From assembly GCA_022779465.1 (NCBI GenBank), contig JALFTB010000018.1, positions 1-64,000 on the forward strand: 64,000 bases of DNA, given 5' to 3'. The notes beneath the pieces were generated by a model that worked only from the letters and a program-made list of their open reading frames with translations, had not been told where the DNA came from and ran no database searches. Positions within the stretch are counted from its first letter, which is position 1. Each line of letters starts with the position of its first letter. The DNA comes from CAG-533 sp022779465. GTDB taxonomy: Bacteria > Bacillota_I > Bacilli_A > RF39 > UBA660. The position numbers were made by a program, and so were the translations under genes. This document shows, piece after piece, positions 61,701-64,000 of this stretch.

Positions 61701-63153
61701 AGTATTTATTAGAAGTTGAAGAATAAATTGATGAACGATAACCGTTGTAAGTTTTATTTGGTGTATAGATGGTATTGTCTAAAATACTAGTTCTATATAA
61801 ATTGTTATCTTTAATATTTGTAAGATTATAATATGCTTGATCATTAATATTTTTGATATCACTTATTTTAAGATAATGTTCATTATATGAACTGATAGAT
61901 GCAGTTGCAATTGTTATTAAAATAATAGGAATATAAATTAATTTTGGATGTTTATTTGATAGATATAAAGTTATTGTTACTAAAACTATATCTATTAATA
62001 AAAGTGGTAAATTATTTACTTTTAAGGCTCCTAATATAATAAATAAAGAAATAATTAGTGAATATATTATTGTCTTTTTAATGTTAATTTCTTTTTTAGA
62101 GATTTGATTTAACAAGTTAGCAACGGTTAATATGGCTACTGGTAAAAATGGTATAAAGCATTTGCCATCAACGTACATTAATCCGTTTAATAAATAACTA
62201 CTTGCGGGAATAAACATAAATAAAGACATAATAATTGCTAAGAAAGTATTACTTTTTTTCTTTGATAAAAATAAGTTAACAATAGAAATTATATATATAA
62301 ATGTTACTCCCCAAGAATAATAACTACTATAGAAAGTTTTATTAAAATTACTAAATGGAATTAATAATTTTAAATAATTGATTGATTCAGCTACATTAGT
62401 TGACATTCTTCCTCTTGATAAAGCATAAATTGTTGGAAGTAAGATAATAGCAGATAATAGTATAGATATTATTACATAATACATTATTTTAAATAATGAT
62501 TTAAATGATTCTTTTTTAGTTTCAAGAATTTTGTATATTGTATAGATGCCAGTAATTATTATTCCTGAAAAACTAAAATAGTAATTTGTTAATATTAATA
62601 ATAAGGAAGAAATAATTAAAGGTATAGGTTTTTTCTTTTCTATATATAAATCGACACTTCTTAAAGCTAATAACATAAATGGCATATATATTACAAACAT
62701 AATATGTCTATGACATTGATATATATATGTTGAATTTAAAATTAACATTAGGGTACTAATGAAAGCTATTTCACTATTATATTTATTATTAATCCATTTA
62801 TAAAATAGGATAGATGAAGCAGTTATTGATAAGAAAACTGCTATTAACATGTATATATACATAGGTATAAATGGTAATAAATAGGAAAGTAAAATTATAG
62901 GACTTAGTAAACCATAGTATGTAAAATAGAATATGTTTTGTCCCATTCCTAGATTTAAAGCTAAATGAGGAATAAGATGTCCTGTTTTATAAAACATATT
63001 TCTAAAATATTCGGTAATTACTATGTGTTGATTTGCCCAGTCTATTTCTGAACCAAAAATGTATCCTTTACATAATAAATAAATTATGAACCCGATTGGT
63101 ATAATTAATGTTAATAATATATATAAATAATCCTTTTTATTTAACTTTTTCAT
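58768..63153 (-). CDS. YfhO-type glycosyltransferase fused to an LtaS-type lipoteichoic acid synthase
   Basis: A 1461-residue membrane protein. Residues 1-830 are YfhO-like: about 12 helices with the GT-C start GSEIDWANQH near 34, SPIILLSYLLP, an extracellular part and the closing beta domain (YKIYIDGEKADLV ... AKITQGTHKVEI). Residues 860-1020 add five helices, and 1100-1430 are a sulfatase-fold LtaS domain with IVQLESV (Glu1110), GGGSTFNSEF (Thr1148 nucleophile), and LFSDHYV. B. subtilis YfhO glycosylates lipoteichoic acid, and LtaS polymerises it, so one chain may make and decorate the polymer. GAGGTG precedes the ATG at 63153; the frame upstream to 63201 has no ribosome binding site. Confidence 0.88.
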   Translation of the reverse strand: MKKLNKKDYLYILLTLIIPIGFIIYLLCKGYIFGSEIDWANQHIVITEYFRNMFYKTGHLIPHLALNLGMGQNIFYFTYYGLLSPIILLSYLLPFIPMYIYMLIAVFLSITASSILFYKWINNKYNSEIAFISTLMLILNSTYIYQCHRHIMFVIYMPFMLLALRSVDLYIEKKKPIPLIISSLLLILTNYYFSFSGIIITGIYTIYKILETKKESFKSLFKIMYYVIISILLSAIILLPTIYALSRGRMSTNVAESINYLKLLIPFSNFNKTFYSSYYSWGVTFIYIISIVNLFLSKKKSNTFLAIIMSLFMFIPASSYLLNGLMYVDGKCFIPFLPVAILTVANLLNQISKKEINIKKTIIYSLIISLFIILGALKVNNLPLLLIDIVLVTITLYLSNKHPKLIYIPIILITIATASISSYNEHYLKISDIKNINDQAYYNLTNIKDNNLYRTSILDNTIYTPNKTYNGYRSSIYSSTSNKYYLKFMREYFQIEEINRDNTTLTDTPNILFDIYSGTKYIVSSSDNVPIGYTKIKSENNINLYQNENVLPIAYASNKVMSQREFENLTYPETLDALLNYVIVDESLENVYKNKTIKKYTGKYQINKINNLEYSKKDGHYIIKAGKNANAEIELKTPIKNQILIIKFNMNKAKSGYACSSNITINGVTNALSCDKWKYNNNNNTFEYVLSSNEPLKTINIEFTNDEFDISDLEFYTIDYNTIKNLNTNIDELVIDQEKLTDSYISGTINVQNDGYLKITLPYEKKGYKIYIDGEKADLVKTDTAFIGAKITQGTHKVEITYNPPLFKTGKYLSLLGLVLFIPIIFYNKYKKQYQKIGNKIKSCIKKLNLNIKKFVKNNKGYLLLGASLFILDLSLRLFYNNQINYYHWFNPMPNIFSLVWITFILTLTKNIKGIIGKIIYFVFYIFSLIMFLVHSIYFSYFKEFFDYSVMQVAGEGTDYLSTVLLNIPLWIIIIFLASIALTVLGIKKIDQVKKTNGLKVFLIIIIFITLKFILPFGFGPQRKNVEWDDWRNSRSVYTSYNDNNKSLMVSGMFEYNVRNFYINFMQDNTKLSKQEEEVLNDNFKDLKQSETNKYTGIFKDKNLIIVQLESVDDFLLDKNIMPTFYKLSRNSINFTKHFSYTSGGGSTFNSEFMVNTGYSSAYNYNQSAYTFSRNTYAYSLANLFKEQGYEVNAFHMNSSEYYSRGVNYKAFGYDSYNGLKDLGIYENNEFWLDTELIKNETFNEKIFNPNKKTLSYIITYSAHMPYKTTKGTCPMLTDKQGLTEYECLKIQAKETDDMLNLILETLKEKNMMENTVLVLFSDHYVYTLENKSLLDEYKETDTNLINKTPFMIYHNGEIKKTVKNVNSQLDILPTILNLFGITYYPNNYIGRDILSNDYDPLVFFPDGSWYNGQTYVTNGEYYKGRKISDEKLQKYNSIVKRKMSLNDAVIKSDYFAKKTR

Positions 63154-63238
63154 AAACACCTCGACTGCAAGAATTATACCATTTTTGGTTTTCTCATTCA
63201 ATTGTATTGTGTTAAACTATAGTTAAGTAGGTGGTAAG

Positions 63239-64000
63239 ATGAAAAAATTAATAAATGGCAATAAAGTTTTAGTTATAAGTCATGAAGACGATATAGATGG
63301 TTTAGGTGGAGTTATTCTAGGTTATTTGGCTTTTAAAGACGTTGATTATATGTTAATACACATTAAAGAACAAACTGAAATTGTTGATTTTGTAAAAAAT
63401 AGTAATTATGAAAAAGTGTTTATAACTGATTTAGGTTTAGATGATAAAATAGCAGATGAGATTAATGAATTAGGAATGAATATTTTACACTTCGATCATC
63501 ATGAAACCAATGTGTATGCTAGTAAATATGCTTTTTCTACAGTTGAAATTCAAAGAAATGGAATTGGTACTTGTGGAACAGAATTGTTTTATTTGTACTT
63601 GAAAGAAAATAATTTACTTAAAGATAATGCTTTGATAAAAAGATTTATTGAAGATACAAGAGCATATGATAATTGGGAATGGGTGAAAAATAAAAATATT
63701 GAAGCTAATGATTTAAATAAATTATTTAGTATTGTTGGAATTGATAACTATATTAGCAAAATGGTTGTTAAATTAAGAAACAACAAAAAAGATATTTTTG
63801 ATGAAACTGATAAATATTTAATAGAGTTACATACTCAGGAAGAAAATGAATTAATTGAATTATCTGATAAATCTTTAATTATTAGAGAAAAAGATGGATT
63901 AAAATTTGGAATTGTATTTGGTAATAAGTTCTTTAGTATAATAGGTAATACTTTATGTAATAGACATCCAGAATTAGATTATATGTTATTAATAGATCCA
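63239..64000 (+). CDS. DHH family phosphoesterase, C-terminus cut off by the window edge
   Basis: The ATG at 63239 follows AGGTGG and opens a frame of 254 residues that runs off the right edge. The DHH core has SHEDDIDGLGG near 15-25 (Asp ligands), TDLGL, and FDHHETN near 90 (the DHH motif), and RAYDNWEW near 140. The part before the edge continues into a DHHA1-like region (KFGIVFGNKFFSIIGNTLC). Such proteins include NrnA, oligoribonuclease and c-di-AMP phosphodiesterases; which one cannot be told without the rest. It is divergent from the fusion gene. Confidence 0.85.
   Translation, partial: MKKLINGNKVLVISHEDDIDGLGGVILGYLAFKDVDYMLIHIKEQTEIVDFVKNSNYEKVFITDLGLDDKIADEINELGMNILHFDHHETNVYASKYAFSTVEIQRNGIGTCGTELFYLYLKENNLLKDNALIKRFIEDTRAYDNWEWVKNKNIEANDLNKLFSIVGIDNYISKMVVKLRNNKKDIFDETDKYLIELHTQEENELIELSDKSLIIREKDGLKFGIVFGNKFFSIIGNTLCNRHPELDYMLLIDP

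Noticed and set aside
1..64000. Mycoplasma-type code with TGA as tryptophan
   Set aside because: TGA is a terminal stop at 5961-5963 and 45765-45767 in intact genes, and Trp codons in conserved proteins are TGG.

Overview
The window is a very AT-rich, gene-dense stretch of a low-GC Gram-positive chromosome (Bacillota). The best guess is an uncultured gut lineage of Bacilli, near RF39, Erysipelotrichales or the sister groups of the Mollicutes. The evidence is an asnS T-box riboswitch, two CIRCE elements, LytR-CpsA-Psr and LtaS-type envelope enzymes, AddAB recombination enzymes, GGAGG ribosome binding sites, short intergenic gaps with U-tailed terminators, and many small membrane proteins. TGA is used as a stop (for example at 5961-5963 and 45765-45767), so this is the standard bacterial code and not the Mycoplasma code. 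No insertion sequence, prophage, CRISPR array or rRNA gene is visible.

Layout. 1-8.8 kb: a truncated membrane protein, a radical SAM/SPASM protein, an OpgB/LtaS-like phosphoglycerol transferase, T-box-controlled asnS, a three-gene ABC exporter of the COG4586/4587/3694 type behind a possible attenuator, and two membrane proteins. 8.8-13 kb: an acyl-CoA-ligase-like enzyme, a membrane-bound XRE regulator, TspO and a secreted protein. 13-22.7 kb, minus strand: a small UvrD-like helicase, addA and a short addB, then an operon with a degenerate trypsin-fold protein, a deoxynucleoside-kinase-like enzyme, a VanY-type peptidase and a small protein. 22.8-33.3 kb: CIRCE-htpG, a membrane-anchored GH25 lysozyme, an HD protein joined to a degenerate kinase domain, a membrane-anchored nuclease, three unrecognised proteins in tandem (two with mTERF-like repeats) and CIRCE-hsp20.

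33.3-47.2 kb is a core-gene segment: tRNA-Glu(CTC), gltX, a sporulation-type sigma factor, rplM-rpsI, tilS-ftsH, parA-parB-mscS-DUF951, an AbgT-type transporter, and an adjacent pair resembling the prenol kinase and prenyl-phosphate kinase of isoprenoid salvage. 47.2-53.8 kb: an XRE repressor and a TetR-led cluster of two ABC exporters. 53.8-64 kb: a GNAT enzyme, a LysM amidase, an LCP ligase, a very large YfhO-LtaS fusion protein and a truncated DHH phosphoesterase.

Several genes bear on the cell surface. The OpgB/LtaS-like enzyme, the YfhO-LtaS fusion, the LCP ligase, the VanY peptidase, the GH25 lysozyme and the LysM amidase together imply a single-membrane cell that makes and remodels peptidoglycan and a glycosylated polyglycerophosphate polymer. 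The two CIRCE sites put HtpG and the small heat-shock protein under one HrcA-type repressor. The most unusual items are the YfhO-LtaS fusion, the mTERF-like tandem, the prenol/prenyl-phosphate kinase pair, the pseudoprotease operon, and a helicase gene with a promoter geometry that predicts a leaderless mRNA. All family calls come from reading the translated sequence; no database search was possible.
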